Assembly: GCA_019914995.1 (NCBI GenBank)
Contig: CM034131.1
Location: 3,038,001-3,102,000, forward strand
Origin: Acanthochlamys bracteata
Taxonomy: Eukaryota; Streptophyta; Magnoliopsida; Pandanales; Velloziaceae
DNA: 64,000 bases
Reading direction: 5' to 3'
This document shows, piece by piece, positions 12,641 through 23,741 of this stretch; positions within the stretch are counted from its first letter, which is position 1; each line of letters starts with the position of its first letter. The notes beneath the pieces are model-generated. The model searched no databases. It was not told the DNA's origin and saw only the letters and a list, made by a program, of their open reading frames with translations. Position numbers and translations under genes: made by a program.

Positions 12641-13199
12641 TTTTGTTTGCGCCTATTTTTCTGTTTATTGTATAATTGCTTACTATGACTTTTACTATAT
12701 AATGCTCTCTGTATCATATTATAACAGTTATATACTACTTAGCTATATAATTTACTACTATATACTAATTACTGTATTAATAACTGCTGCAGTGCTACAT
12801 ACCATTTAATTACTATATAATTACTTACTACATTTCCGGCGAATTAAAAAACTAAATAAACTTAATTCCATTTCAACCATCTCATTACAAAGCTCAAACA
12901 GAGTTACATTTACAGCATTTGGTTACATTTCACAAAAGAGTTACATTTTCAGAATACAAGATACAACAGATTTACATTGCCAGAATCGATTACATGTCAA
13001 ATTAGAGAGATACATTTCCGCATATGCTTACAATTCACAATACAAAGTTAAGTATACCACAGATTCTAGAGAATCCATCGACAGCAAAACAACAAAGATA
13101 TGAAAGAGAGAAGGGAGGCTCAGAGATAATGATTTAATAACAATCACGACATTCAAAGGATTGTTCGAATCAAACCACTGCTCTCTCCTTCTCTACATT

Positions 13200-14612
13200 G
13201 CCTTCTGTAATCATGGATGCAGTGGTTGCCGCTGTTATTTAACAGTGGCCATCCTTACTGCATAGCCAATGTACTCAAAAGACAGTACGGATTGAGAACG
13301 AAAGAACAAAAATATAATTTTGTAGCCTCATCAGTATTTCCAACACATGCTAACATTTCACAACAGAGAGTTACATTTCTAGCATTTTTTCGAAAACAAA
13401 CAAATAGAGAGCAATTTACAGCAAACAGAGAGCAATTTTGAAGCCTCATCATTACCTCATTTATATTTTCCAATGGCTGTGACGCAAGATACCAACATCC
13501 CTTCCCAGTTAAGGCAACCATGCATTTAACAAATCATTCCGGCCAAACTATCCAATACAATATAAAACCAATACACCGTAAATTAAAACTAATACCCCGT
13601 AAATCAAAACCAATACCGATAAAACAAATCTAATACACCATAAATAAATCAGCGAAATTTAAAACAAATCATCCAAACCGAAAGATTAAACAAATTCAAG
13701 AAAATTAAAACTAAATCATGTCGAAGACGAACACGAAGCCCAAGCAGGAATCTTGATCACAAGCCGAAACGGAGTCTGTGCTCCGATCGAGCACATCCAA
13801 GACATATTTACGTTAAAAACGCTCCAGCGCATCACAGCCGTCCGCTGATTAAATGCCTGCATCACAACCGTCGATTCAGTACCATGTGCCTACAGTAAAT
13901 CATGTGCCTCCGGGAGACGAGATCGGGCCGGATTCATTCTCGACAGCCGAATAGGGACCGGAATCGCGAAATCGTGCCGGAGTAGAAGCCGGAGATGAAA
14001 TCGAATCTGGCCGGAATCATTCTCAACAGCCGAGTAGGGACCGGAATCGCGAAATCGAGCCGAAAACCGAGCCGCAGAGAACTCGATTTCGGCCGAAATA
14101 GCTAAATCGGGCCGGATTCATTCTCAACAGCCGAATCGGAGACCGGAATCGCGAAATCGAGCCGCGAAGAGCTCGATTTCGGCCGGAATCGTGAACTTGA
14201 GCCGGAGTGGAAGCCAGAGACGAAATCGAGCCTCCGATCTTGATCAAAGGCCGAAATCGCGACTCTCTGTTGCGAAATCGAGTCGGCAGCGAGCGCGGAG
14301 GACTCGATTTCGCAAGGTTGCAGGCGGAGAGGAAAGACGCCGCTGCGAAGTGAAGAGAAAAAAACAAGATCACGACGCGAATGGTTGCAATGTGCACGCT
14401 ACAGAGTTAGGTTAAACACGCTCCAAAAAATCACAGCCGTCCGTGATTAAGCTTCAGCGCATCACAGCCATCGATTGCAGCACATTTGGTGGAAAACGCT
14501 CCAGCGCATCACAGCCATCCGCTGATTAAGTGTCTGCATCACAGCCGTCGATTTAGCACCATATGCCTACAGTAAATCATATGCCTGTAGAGATAAAATA
14601 TACCTACATCCC
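13200..14612 (-). repeat. MULE-1 right terminal inverted repeat
   Basis: On the minus strand it repeats the left arm: GGGATGTAGG, ATTTACTGTAGGC, CGACGGCTGTGATGC units, the TTCGCAGCGGCGTCTTTCC block, the TCGATTTCG-rich block and the GTGTATTGG array. It also contains an internal second copy of the terminal segment at about 13810-13912 (GTGCCTACAGTAAATCATGT). This suggests the end has been duplicated or shuffled. Confidence 0.75.
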
Positions 14613-14632
14613 ATATATATATATATATATAA

Positions 14633-16180
14633 GTTTTCTGTATTTTAAAAATATTTTGTAAAATATTATTGCATCTCTAGAAATGGAAAGCACTTTAAAG
14701 CTTACCTAAATGACACCTAAGTCGTAATTAGTAAGCCCTTTACTAGGGTGTCATTTATATTTTCGTATATTATGTTTTAGGTATTACATTATATTTTGAT
14801 TTTTGATGTTGTTGTTTACCGCAACGACGAAATGTAGTTGATTATAATTTCTGTAGAAAGTGATAGCAATCGTAGATAAATTTTGCAGAAGCAGCTTTTC
14901 GCTCTATGAAGTGACTTTCTTTATTGTATTTAGTTTTCCTAACAATGAGACTGCATTGAGGTTGTTGTTACTTATTCTTCTAAGATTGAAACTGATCTAG
15001 ATACCATCGTATTAGTTTTGTTAGGTTGTTGCTTTAATTTTGTCCTTCCACCCAGATAATGTTAATACATTCATATTTCATAAGTAGCATTATTCTTCAA
15101 CTTTTTACATAGCAAGCGTAAATGCGTAATAGGATTAGCAACTAATGTAGGGTGTGTTTGGCATCTCTCTCCAAGAAAAGCACATTTTTAAAATTTTCAA
15201 CATCACATTTTTTAATAAATTTTCTAAAATATTTTATTAAATTTATTTAAAATTTTAGAAAGTATAGATTAATTCTATATCATAAGATTTTATTATTGCT
15301 TATTTATTTATTTTTTAAAATAAAAAACAAAACTCAATTTTTTAAAATAGAATAAAAATATTTTTTTATAAGCACTTTCAAATATTCCTATAAAATATAC
15401 CCAATATACACAGGACAACATATAACATGCGAGAGATTTATCTAGCACGAGATATCATACCAACTTTCATAAATCAATACATTACATAAAGATAATTCAT
15501 ATGATTGGACTCAAACAACATTTCTTTAGGTAAGGCATGGAAAGCATGTACGAAGGTAGAATAGAGAAACTACTTGGTAGTTTGGTTGGTTGAATCATTC
15601 ATGTTCTTCCTGTCTTCGCGGGACTTCTGAAGACTATACTTAAAGGTTTCATGCTCAACTTTGCCATTCTTTTGCATTTCTTTTTAGTTCTTGTTTTGCT
15701 ACGATGTGTTCAAATTTTAAGTAATAGATACTCTGCTAGATTGTTTCTTGGGTTTTATGCAGAACAGATTTTCTTCTTTTTTGGATTCAAGCTACAGTAA
15801 CTTGTTATAAGCTTGATCATTTATTTCTCTTAGGTAGCTAGTAATTGAATATCTCTTGGAAGTTAAGATATTAATTGAAACTATAGGTAAATATCGCGCT
15901 TTTAACTTGAATTGAAAGCTGTCAAAGGAGTTGATTTTCAATCTAAAAAGTGCATTCAAATAATGGCCCTTTTGAGATTATAGTGCAGCAAAATAGTGAA
16001 ACGTTTTACGTAATTTTGGTAAGTACTATGAATTAGTTTACACGTTTAAGTTCGTAAAAGTTCAACACAAAATAATGTATTAGATCAAAACAACATCATT
16101 TTTTATTGTAACATTATTCTACGGAAAAGATCACTTGACAAACAAAAAAAGAAACACGCAAAATATATGTCGCATCGATA
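14633..16180. other. Intergenic, no gene seen
   Basis: Both strands are AT-rich with no supported ORF. An AT-rich MITE-like copy sits at 15150-15395. I see nothing else I can assign. Confidence 0.3.
15150..15395. repeat. AT-rich MITE-like repeat, copy 3
   Basis: It starts near GTGTGTTTGGCATCTCTC and ends near TTTTTATAAGCACTTTC, with a core of A/T runs like the other copies. The family is defined by its G-TGTTTGG-type ends and TAAGCACTTTC-type inner motif. Boundaries are approximate. Confidence 0.4.
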
Positions 16181-16187
16181 ATGACAA

Positions 16188-16375
16188 CTAGGCACGTAGT
16201 GTACTTCCTTCTAAGTCCTCCGCAATATTGGTGGATTCTACTGTAGCCGCATCTCCAAGGACGGAAAAACTTTGTAATATATTTGCTCTTGTTCTAATCG
16301 CAGCTCTTCAATATTTCACATAGCTTGAGAAAGCGTGGCCTCTTCACAATCTTTTGCCTTAAAGTCAGTAATGGC
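16188..16375 (-). pseudogene. Unrecognised C-terminal coding remnant
   Basis: The minus strand reads NIEELRLEQEQIYYKVFPSL and, after a frame change, GDAATVESTNIAEDLEGS, then a stop at 16188-16190. Upstream (EEATLSQAM) there is an in-frame stop. The charged, Glu-rich composition could be a coiled coil. I do not recognise the family, and chance is possible. Confidence 0.2.
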
Positions 16376-16387
16376 TAAATTGGTCCA

Positions 16388-16672
16388 AAATGAGCTTTTC
16401 AAAAGGGCTTTTGTCGGCCAAACTCATCGGGCCATAAATAAATAATGAGGTTATTATATTTTTGTCTCAAATGATGGACCTTGTAAGCTTATGGGTCTAG
16501 AATAGACATTTGAAAAGACTTTTGTCAACCAGATTCACCGGACTATAAATAAGTAGGTTTTTTTTGTTTTAGTCTCAAAAAATGAACCTTGTTAGCTGAT
16601 GGGTCTAGAATATGCTTTTCAAAAGATTTTTCTCGACCAGACTTATCGGGCATAAATAGGTAATGGTTTATC
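16388..16672 (+). repeat. Tandem repeat, about 2.5 units of 108-116 bp
   Basis: Units start near 16388, 16503 and 16613. Each contains a variant of CTTTTCAAAAG, then CTTTTGTC..CCA, a (T/C)CGGnC(A/T)TAAATA motif and ATGGGTCTAGAAT. The copies differ at many positions, so the duplication is not recent. Nothing in it looks coding. Confidence 0.65.
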
Positions 16673-17425
16673 TGACGCTGGCATAGATACCAAACACTGC
16701 ATTCAAGGTTCAATCACCTTTGTAATAAGAGACCAAAAGTGAAAATAGGTAAAGATTAACAAGATTCAATTAAATAAATTCACACAACTTAAGTTATCAT
16801 CTGTGTCCTGATACTTGTTGTAGGAGGAAGCAATTTCCCCGTGGAAGAAAAGATCATACATCCATTCATCTACTACAGAGATAGGTGATAGCCTTACACC
16901 TAGATAATTCATCTGCTACTACAATTGACTAGTACAATAAATAGTCCGTAAGATTGCAAGGATGTGAAAATTCTAACAGGTCCCGACAGAATAAGTACTG
17001 TGGAAGATAATCTGACCCGCTTGTGCAACGGAAGAGGTGTGCTGGAGAAGTGGTTAATTAAAATGCTTGAAAATTAACAGGTGGGGATAAAAAAACAACC
17101 AATTTTCAAATGCTTGAAAATTAACAGGTCTGACGGCATCAATTTTCGAACACAACTATCCAAGAAACTATGCCATTCGAAAAGTTAATTTCTATGATAA
17201 TTACAACTTACATATATAATCAAACAGATATTGTTAGTGAAGATTCATAAGGAGATTCCTAACACCGCATTCCTGAAAGGAGCAATATAAGTTACACCTA
17301 TGCTTTCTCCATTTTCATCCACTATTTATAGGGATACACATGTGGATTAACACTAATGAATTCCAAATGGAAAATCTTCAAAACAACGGTGATTATTGAT
17401 CAATTTACGAAGTGGTATGTTGTGT

Positions 17426-20400
17426 TTACCCAGCCCAAATTCTATCAAGTCTGTCCACACTTTTCCGTGCTCTCTCTAGAAGGTCACTGTTTTTACGAGG
17501 CCTTTCAAGACAATCCATGCTTCTCCTTGATTTTTCAATAGGAACCTTCACTTTTTCCAACTTATCAATATTGCTAGATCTAGAATCACGTCCTTCATAT
17601 CTGTCTATACTAGCCCTTGGTTTCTCTCTTCTATCAGTGCTCTTCCTAGAAGCTTTAGAACAGTCGGTGCTTTTCCTAGAGGATTCAAATTGATCTGTGC
17701 TTTTCCTCCATGTATTTCTTACTGAAGGAGATTTTTCCACTGTAGATACAAACTTTTTTAAGTGTCTAAGGTATTCTGGGAAAAGCTCCAAGTCACAGTG
17801 TTTCCCTCCCTCTATCCACAGCGGCTCATATTTGTCTTTACAAAGCTCCCAAAGTTTCTTACCATGTGACCAATCCACGACTTCATCTGCTGTTCCCTGC
17901 AGGCAAGAATGGATAAGATAGGTAAAAGATCAAAGTGAAAGGATAGTATTATGTCTTTTCTGCTAAAATATAGAAAGACATTGATACAGCAGCAGCTCCT
18001 ACAACACTTTTCTTATTTTAGTCTAATATGACTGTGATACACATTTTGCAACATAACATTGAAACCGTACTACTATGAGTCTTCACTTTACTATCTACTA
18101 AGAGTCCTGAAAGCTTATTTAGCCAAGTATGGAGGTACTTTATCCATACAAAAGCTAATCAAGTGTTGATTCAAGCTCTAACGAAGTTAGCTTAACTAGG
18201 AAGGGTTTAGTATTACAACATTGAAACGTTGTAGGGGTTTCTTGTCACCATGATGATGATGATGATTGTGACAGTGGAATTATTTAGATAAAGGGGTAAT
18301 CAATTTATAATATAATACTCATGCATCTATATCAGCAGAGGTTATCTCGAATAAGTTACTGAAGAGTTGTGTTTGTAACTAGAATATTCTTAAGGTAGAT
18401 GGTCTAAATAAACGATTAGGTCTTCTTATATATTCTCTCTTCCTCTCTTTTCTTCTGCTCTATCACTTCCATTATCCCTATCAGTCTTACTGTCTTGAAA
18501 TTTCCCTCTATATTCCTGATTTCTTTCTTATCCCTTCTATTCTGTCTTCACCTCTTATTTGTCATCCCACTCTCAGTCCATTATTTGCCCTTCTTCATCA
18601 ATTATTACCATCTCATTGGCAGTAATCAACCTGTGTTCTGAGCTTCTATCGCAAACATGAAGCTAACTGGACAAGCATTCAACCTGAAGTCTGTGGTTAA
18701 GGCTCATATAATCAAGTAGAACAAGATAATAAGCAGAGATGCAAGAAATCTTGTGAAACAAAACTAGTTGACATGAAGATAATGAGGTACTTACATGAAT
18801 TACGAGCACAGGACAATTCACCAATGGAATTTTATCAATATTCTGCGTACAACAAAATGCAGTAAGTAAATATCCATACGTACAGAAATGTAAAGCAAGA
18901 GAATTGCAAAGATATACTGACCTTGTATATATCAAACCAATATGTACGCTTTACAGGATACATGACTCTTAAACCTGAAAGTATAGGACTATGCAAGATT
19001 ACAGCTCGTAACCGAAATAAGCGAGCAGCTAGATCTAATGTGGGTCCACTGCCAACAGATTGACCATAAAGTATAATATCGTCTGCCTTTGTGTCAAAGT
19101 TTTCCAAAAGGCACTTATAAGCAGCAGCAATATCAGCATAAGTATTTTGTTCGCTTGGCTGCAAAATTGGATGGGAAAACAATAAGTTGTAAAAGGCAAA
19201 TGACATGTTCTAGTAAATCCTAGTGCAGAGGATGAGGAATTTCTTATTTGATCAAGGTACAAAAACAAACCTTTCCGCTCGATTGCCCATATCCAGAATA
19301 GTCATACCTGCAAGAATGACCTTGTTATTTCCACAACAGAAGAAGATCACAGAGTCAAGCATAATGAAAAGTACATACTGCATGCAATAGTTTACACTGG
19401 TTACGAACGAGCGTCATTAATCTGGTTTCTTAAATATCTTATTGTAACATTAGAAATGTATAATTGCTAAAGAGCCCGTAGGTTTTATCTGAGTTATAAT
19501 TTGTTGGCCAAGGCACAAAAGAAGCATGTCCTTCCTAATATGTTCCAAACATAGAGGAAAATTTTATTACTTCCAACTGTCAGAAAAGGGAAACAGGTAA
19601 ATTATTCACATTACTAAATATGGTGAAAATAAATCTTTACATTGATAACAAAAACGATATTGAATACTTTTGCAAAAGATTATTTTTATTCTTGAAAGGA
19701 GCTGAAGCTAACTTATGAATGAAAGCAGCTACTATCATCTGACCCAAATCCACACAGATGCTAAAAAGACAGGGAACAGAATTCAAGAATAAAATAGAAC
19801 AGAAAACCAAGCATCCAGTGAATACAATCTCACAAACTGCTCAAGGAAAGTTCAGTTTCAGCATACAAAACCAAAACAAGTTTACAGTAAGTGCCTAATC
19901 AGAGAACTGAAAAATAGTAGTGCTCACAGACAAGGCAAACAATAAAGCAAAGAAGAAAATGAAGCAAGAACTTCAAAGATGAAACTAACGGTCAAATGGT
20001 ACCCGTCTAGCCATTTGCAAATGCCACCATAAATATCTATAACGTGCATTAAAGTAATCTAACAAATTTGTAAAGTTGATGGCAACTAAATTCATACAAC
20101 TAATTTCCACATATATTAGTCCAGTAAAAGGCATAAATAGCACAGGATGGAAACAAAAAGCAACAAAAAGAAACATTAATAGCTATGCATGCACACTAAC
20201 TCCAATAAGAAATATCAATCGAGATGCAGCCCACCATCTCATTGAACTAACCACTGCAGCCAACCCACAACCATTAATCCAACTTACAAAAAGCCATAGA
20301 AGCTAAATACCAACCAAAAATCCTCACAATAGGAACTAAAAACATCTCTCAGTAATCAACACAATGACCAACCCCATTAATTATCAACCCTTAGACAAAG

Positions 20401-21738
20401 AAAATGGAATCTAAACAGATGAAACTCCACACTACTAGGTCAAATTGGGAAACGAACAAAAAAAGGAGGCTCCAGCTTTAATCAGCACGATTGGTTGGAA
20501 AATCCAAAAATGGAGTCCAAACCTAAGACACCAATAATTGGTATAAACAATAGCCAAAATATTCAAAATAAACAATGCATAAAACCCTACAATCCAAATT
20601 TAAATCACATCAGATGACCTTCAAGGTGTTAGATTTTATATGGCATTTGCCAAGCAAAAGAAGATAAAGAAAATCGTGTTCAACCCAAAATCAAGCAGAA
20701 AGGACAAAAAGAAAACCAATTAAACATGTTAAATGAAGTAAGAAATCATAATAACAAACAAAATTGAGAAAGCTTCAAAGAGCAAGAGAGACAAGCATGT
20801 CAGAAATCAAACCAGATAAGCAAAACATCCGGAAGAGAACGCAGTTGCGTATAGTAGCAGGAAAAGAGACAACCAACATGAATCTAATTAGAACTGCCTA
20901 ACTGTAAATTCAGTATGAAATTTCCCCCCCCCAAAAAAATATTTGGTTTTGTTAGTTGCAAATCCAACCAATATTCCCTAGAACGACAGAGAAAAAGAGT
21001 ACATCAAGTCAAATTATCAGCAAAGGTTGGAGATTTTGCCAAACATAGTTGTTTAGCATTACTACAACTGACAAAAGCAAGATTCTAATGTGCCGAAGCA
21101 AATCAAGCATTCATCACTCAAGCATTCGTCAAATCCAACTCAAAGATACCAACCAATATTCGAAACTATTCTAAATGTTAGAAATCAGGAAATTTTAGGA
21201 GTTTCAGTTGCAAATCTGACTCATATTTCCAAGAAATAGCATCAAATCCAACTCAAAACCAATACTTAGATTCACTAACCCTTTACCCGGAAGCCACAAC
21301 TGGGAAAATTAACCAAGAACCCAGCATAAGGCATTGAATCACAACAAAGCCAAACCAAAATGCCCAATACTCAATAATTCACCAGTAAAACACGAGAACA
21401 GGAATACCAACTACTAACACTATAACAAGTAACGCTACATACCCAAATATGTTGACTCTGAGATGGATAGAGAGTTGAATGAAGAGCTCATAGAGCTGAC
21501 CAAGATCAGCAGCGTTGCCATGGGAGTAAAGAATCGTTGAGACAGCATTCGGATGACGAACATAAACAGCGACAATCTCGTTAGCCCGGCGTGTTGGAAG
21601 CCGCATGACTTCAACGTTCTCACGGTGTGGGTACCGGTTTAGACGAAGGATATCGTTCTCGCGAACCAGCTCGTAGCTTGGTGGCTGCGGAGGAAAGAAA
21701 GCAAGCCGTGCTGCTACTGATGACGTCACTCCGCCCAT
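17426..21738 (-). CDS. ABHD17-like alpha/beta hydrolase, five exons
   Basis: The coding exons are 21443-21738, 19271-19307, 18922-19158, 18795-18842 and 17426-17896. All junctions are GT-AG and in phase, giving 362 residues. The fold motifs are complete: [10 protein letters not shown] (HGN loop), [11 protein letters not shown], nucleophile elbow GQSVGSG with Ser145, GTADEVVDW with Asp210, and GGKHCDLE with His239. The start is [19 protein letters not shown], and Gly2 fits an N-myristoylation signal, so membrane attachment is plausible. Animal ABHD17 proteins are depalmitoylases. For the plant proteins the substrate is inferred only. After about residue 260 the C-terminus is a basic, Ser-rich tail with repeats of the type RKSTD ([33 protein letters not shown]), possibly phosphorylated. 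Length, start and exon pattern fit a working gene. Intron 1 is about 2.1 kb. Confidence 0.92.
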
Positions 21739-22866
21739 TGCTTCCGGTCACCGCCGCCGCCTACTGCAGAAAAATTCAACTGTTTGTTGAATTTAGGGGA
21801 AATCTGGTGTGAATTGGTGGAGATTGAAGTAGAAGGAACGAAAAATGAAAAATGAAAGAGTTTCGAAGCAGCTGGAGACAGTCAAGAAAATGAACCCCTT
21901 TTGTTTATCATTGATGAAGGATTAAGTTTAGTGTTTATAATTTCTTTTACTATTTTTGTATTTTTTAATTATGGATTCTGGAGATTGGTGGTAATAAGTA
22001 AATCAGTAGAATATGCATTGCAGCTAGAGGAAATGAACAGTCAAAAAATTTTAACCATTACCGTTCTCTTAAACATTATTGTAGAAAAGAACATCCACTT
22101 AGGCGATTTTAAAATTGTTTTGCTCTTCGATTCTGCAGAATCAAATTCCTTATCCAAAGGGGTGAAGCATAAATTTCTCGCATATGCAATAATTTGAACA
22201 GATTTTCATACGCTTGCATGTTCATGGATATTATTTTATAAATTTATTTTTATTAAATAATAAAAGTTATATATAATAATTTTATAAAGTAATATACATA
22301 TTTTTTCTTAAAATTTAAAGAAATATTATAAAAAATTTTAAGAAAATAATAAGTACTTGTAGGTTACTCTAAGGAGATTTTTTAGAATGCTTTTTAAAAA
22401 AAATTTAAACAAAAACTATTTTTATATTTTAAAAATATTCTCTATTTTATTTATCTAAAAATAATAATAATAATAAATAATAATAAACTTTTATAATATA
22501 GAAATTTTCTGTATATTCAAATTTTTTTAATATAAAATAAAAAATTAAAATTTAAAAAAAAATAAGCACTTGACAAATAAACTCTAAATATGCCTAAAAG
22601 GTTATTTAGGAAAGATATGCCTCGGAAGTAGAACTGTGCTTGGATTTGTTCTTACATTCCGACCAGAAACTTTTGAAGGTTCCAAATTGCAAGCGTCATT
22701 CATTCGATCACAATTGCAATTGTGATGCGAAAGAATTTCAATGGAATCGGCATGCAGCAATCTCAGCAGTGCTTGCATGACCACGACCACATGTTTCTTA
22801 CATTTATTTTTCTCGCAAAGACATAAATTATCTGATTTGGTTAATTTTTTCTAAATTGATTTGTAT
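21739..22866. other. 5' flank of the ABHD17-like gene
   Basis: The first 160 bp presumably hold the promoter and 5' UTR of the minus-strand hydrolase gene. I see no clear TATA box at a convincing distance. An AT-rich MITE-like copy lies at 22370-22590. No other gene is supported. Confidence 0.35.
22370..22590. repeat. AT-rich MITE-like repeat, copy 4
   Basis: It starts near GATTTTTTAGAATGC and continues through A/T runs and an AAT microsatellite (around 22460) to AAGCACTTGACAAATAAAC. It is similar in composition and motif order to the other copies. Confidence 0.4.
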
Positions 22867-22874
22867 CTAAAGAG

Positions 22875-23487
22875 CATAGTTATAAAATCCGAACCGATCC
22901 GTCCGGATCGACTCGAAAATCGTCGACCCAGAGCATAAACTAGTCCGAATTTGTAATAAAACTATTTATACAATTGATCCGCTCCGATCCGTTTTGACCG
23001 TTCCGATCCGCTTCGATTCGGTTGATCTGCTCGTCCGGATCAAATCGGATTAAATTAAAATTTAAAAAATTTAAATTTGTAATATATTGATGCAAAAATA
23101 ATTATTAGTAGCCTTATATTCAAATATAATATGTAGTTTAGATTTTACATTTGGATGTGATAATACAAAAAAATAAATTTGTTATATTTTATTTGTAAAT
23201 ATTTATTATTAGTGATTTTTAAGTTCTTATATTACTATTTCTATTAAATTGTAAGAAAAATAATAAAATTATTTCAAAACAAAAATTTCTTTTAAAATTT
23301 ATTATTTAAAATATTTTTTTGTTATTCTATACATTTTTGTTAGTTTATTTTTTTTTATGCTTTCTAAAAAAAATAACAATAAGCGTTCGTACTACCATCA
23401 ATACTTTGATATTTTTAATGTAACAGTTCAACCCGTTGATCCGGACAGTTTTTCGGTTCAATGTTCGGTCCGGTTTTTACAATTATG
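22875..23487. mobile_element. hAT-like non-autonomous element A (613 bp)
   Basis: The left end is CATAGTTATAAAATCCG and the right end, read on the minus strand, is CATAATTGTAAAAACCG. It is flanked by CTAAAGAG (22867-22874) and CTAAATAG (23488-23495), a 7-of-8 matching 8-bp target duplication as used by hAT elements. The subterminal DNA is rich in CCGATCCG and CCGGATC words and the middle is A/T-rich. There is no coding capacity. It is the same family as the element at 30306. Confidence 0.7.
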
Positions 23488-23496
23488 CTAAATAGT

Positions 23497-23741
23497 GAGG
23501 GGTGTTCGAGAGTCTCTATAAGAAAAAGTTTTTCGAATATAAAAAATATTTTATCTTATTTTAAGGAATAAGTTTTATTTTCTTACTTAAAAAAATTAAT
23601 AATAATAAAACTTTACAAAATAAAACTTTTATATATTTTAAAAATTTTTAAATAGATTATAAATATTATAAAAAATGTATTTAAAAAATAAAATAATTTT
23701 TGAAATAAAAGTGAGAGAAAAGTTTTCCCAAACATGCTCTT
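23497..23741. repeat. AT-rich MITE-like repeat, copy 5
   Basis: It starts GAGGGGTGTTCGAGAGTC one base after the target duplication of hAT-like element A and ends near TTCCCAAACATGCTC. The core is A/T-rich like the other copies, and the ends pair imperfectly. Confidence 0.45.

Larger units (their letters stand above)
7419..14612 (+). mobile_element. MULE-1, Mutator-like DNA transposon with long TIRs
   Basis: It is a 7.2-kb element starting GGGATGGGACACATCCC and ending CATCCC, directly abutting TA microsatellites at both ends (7398-7418 and 14613-14632). A 9-bp alternating TA duplication is therefore possible but cannot be proven. Both arms carry the CGACGGCTGTGATGC and TACAGTAAATCAT motifs, in opposite orientation. 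Between the arms lies a decayed FAR1-type transposase gene. The long TIRs, the FAR1/MULE/SWIM architecture and the candidate 9-bp target site point to the Mutator superfamily. Multiple stops and frameshifts in the gene make it non-autonomous now. Confidence 0.85.

Noticed and set aside
12319-12717. 132- and 102-codon ORFs rich in Ser/Gln or Leu/Cys
   Set aside because: They are translations of the TTGCTCTCTGTTTGC minisatellite on the two strands.
17412-17921. Plus-strand ORFs over the last exon of the hydrolase gene
   Set aside because: They are shadows of the RKSTD-repeat exon and have no family resemblance.
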